40,604 nucleotides of DNA. Source: Ruminococcus sp. (GTDB taxonomy: Bacteria > Bacillota > Clostridia > Oscillospirales > Ruminococcaceae). Below the pieces are notes generated by a model. That model worked only from the letters and a program-made list of their open reading frames with translations, did no database searches and was not told the DNA's origin. Location: assembly GCA_016288815.1 (NCBI GenBank), contig JAEELF010000040.1:1-40604 (forward strand). The letters are read 5' to 3'. The translations under genes and the position numbers were made by a program. Position 1 is the stretch's first letter; each line of letters opens with the position of its first letter. Shown one piece after another: positions 39,771 to 40,604 of the stretch.

Positions 39771-40604
39771 ATGGAAAAAATGACACACGAAGAGCTGAAC
39801 GATATGTTCCGCTGCCGGAAAGCTATGAAGCTCATCGGCAAGGTCAACACTCTACTGTTCTGGCTGGGCGTGATACCGGGCATAGCGCTGACGGCTGCCT
39901 CGGCGCTGTATGTAGTACTCTCGCTGATGAACCCCGCCTCGAGCACGCTTCTCCTCATCATCAGTATGCTGCTGTGCGGAGCGTATTCGTGGCTGATGTT
40001 CTCGGGTATCGGCGACCGTAGCACGTTCCATATGATACTCGCGCCGATAATGATGCTATCATCAAGCATGGTGCTCGCATTCTCCGAGGGCGGCTGGGAG
40101 GTAGGATTGTCGAACCTCCAGATGCTGTACTCTCCGATAGCTATAGGAGTCGCGGTCACGGCGATAATAACGTTCAGGAAGTACAAATACCTCTCCGAGC
40201 AGCCGGGCTTCCCCTACTTCGACGAGGCACTGAAAATGAACGACGAAGCCTCCCGCGAGGGTCAGTTCCACAGTGATTACGCCGACAACCTCAGGGAGTG
40301 GCAGAAGACCTCCACCTCCGACATGGAACAGGCTCAGGTCAGCGGAGTCATCGCCGCAAAGGAAAAGACTTCATCACGCGACCATATGCGCTCCTCCGAC
40401 GGCGCACACGGCGGCGACCTCACCGTCAAATCCGGCGAGAAGCCCCGCGACTACTACGCCGAGCTCCGCGACCGCGAGATGAAGGAAAAGGCACGACTCG
40501 CGCGTCAGGCTGCACTGGCGAAAAACGCCGAGACCATGCGCAAAAACCAGAAGATGTACAGGATACCCTACATTGTCTACGCGGTACTGTGCGTGCCGAG
40601 CATA
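39771..40604 (+). CDS. Multi-pass membrane protein, cut by the right edge
   Basis: Open from ATG 39771 (AGGAGG six bases upstream) to the end of the window, 278 codons so far. Four likely membrane spans lie at ~28-50, 57-75, 80-100 and 110-130. A long charged soluble segment (~135-262; MNDEASREGQFHSDYADNLREWQKT, EKPRDYYAELRDREMKEKARLARQAALAKNAETMRKNQK) follows, then the beginning of another span (IPYIVYAVLCVPSI). I recognise no family. It lies 50 bp after the YfcE-like gene with no terminator, so co-transcription is possible. Confidence 0.8.
   Translation, partial: MEKMTHEELNDMFRCRKAMKLIGKVNTLLFWLGVIPGIALTAASALYVVLSLMNPASSTLLLIISMLLCGAYSWLMFSGIGDRSTFHMILAPIMMLSSSMVLAFSEGGWEVGLSNLQMLYSPIAIGVAVTAIITFRKYKYLSEQPGFPYFDEALKMNDEASREGQFHSDYADNLREWQKTSTSDMEQAQVSGVIAAKEKTSSRDHMRSSDGAHGGDLTVKSGEKPRDYYAELRDREMKEKARLARQAALAKNAETMRKNQKMYRIPYIVYAVLCVPSI

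Overview
The window looks like a chromosomal segment of a spore-forming, Gram-positive gut clostridium, most likely Ruminococcus or a close relative in the Oscillospiraceae. This is inferred from GC-rich genes with C/G-ending codons, strong AGGAGG-type ribosome binding sites, sigma-A promoters with 17-bp spacers and often a TGTGG just before the -10 box, an FMN riboswitch, BofA and SpoIID-like sporulation-type proteins, a YdbC/PC4 protein and typical AMP-binding enzymes. No phage, transposase, CRISPR array or rRNA was seen. One tRNA-Arg(CCU) is present.

Layout. 1-1.7 kb: the 5' end of a membrane protein, tRNA-Arg, cyclophilin and a small anchored acidic protein. 1.8-4.6 kb: a membrane diguanylate cyclase translationally coupled to a lipoprotein solute-binding protein that has no permease. 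4.65-9.5 kb: a 1224-residue membrane protein joining a thermolysin-like peptidase, a von Willebrand A domain and a zinc ribbon, and upstream of it a CE2-like SGNH esterase. 9.7-12.3 kb: a three-gene set with a carboxypeptidase-regulatory-like domain, a SpoIID-like domain and five peptidoglycan-binding repeats. 12.5-16.1 kb: an EAL phosphodiesterase with a degenerate GGDEF domain, followed by a cytoplasmic LacI-like sensor fused to a GGDEF domain. 16.2-20.9 kb: Mrp, MreB, RecD2 and a small membrane protein. 21-27.3 kb: riboflavin operon (FMN riboswitch, ribD, ribE, ribBA, ribH) continuing into a HAD phosphatase and an M3-like lipoprotein peptidase. 27.3-29.7 kb: membrane protein, YdbC, a small conserved protein and a small alarmone synthetase. 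29.8-35.8 kb: OGG-type DNA glycosylase, AraC regulator, OmpR-type two-component pair and acyl-CoA synthetase. 36-39.2 kb: zinc-ribbon protein, pyrimidine-nucleoside phosphorylase and a bofA operon with three uncharacterised small proteins. 39.2-40.6 kb: YfcE-like phosphoesterase and a truncated membrane protein.

Two themes stand out. First, three c-di-GMP proteins lie within 15 kb and each carries, or is coupled to, a sensor; two of these sensors are sugar-binding-protein folds, which suggests carbohydrate-responsive c-di-GMP control. Second, the intergenic regions are built from a few dispersed repeat families: a ~125-bp element with a terminal hairpin (five copies plus a fragment, one tandem pair), 7-bp tandem arrays (TCAGGTR) often facing each other around an ATTACGCATT-type segment, and GGGGACGCCGTCCCC palindromes. 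They occur between genes throughout the right-hand 30 kb, including inside the riboflavin operon.
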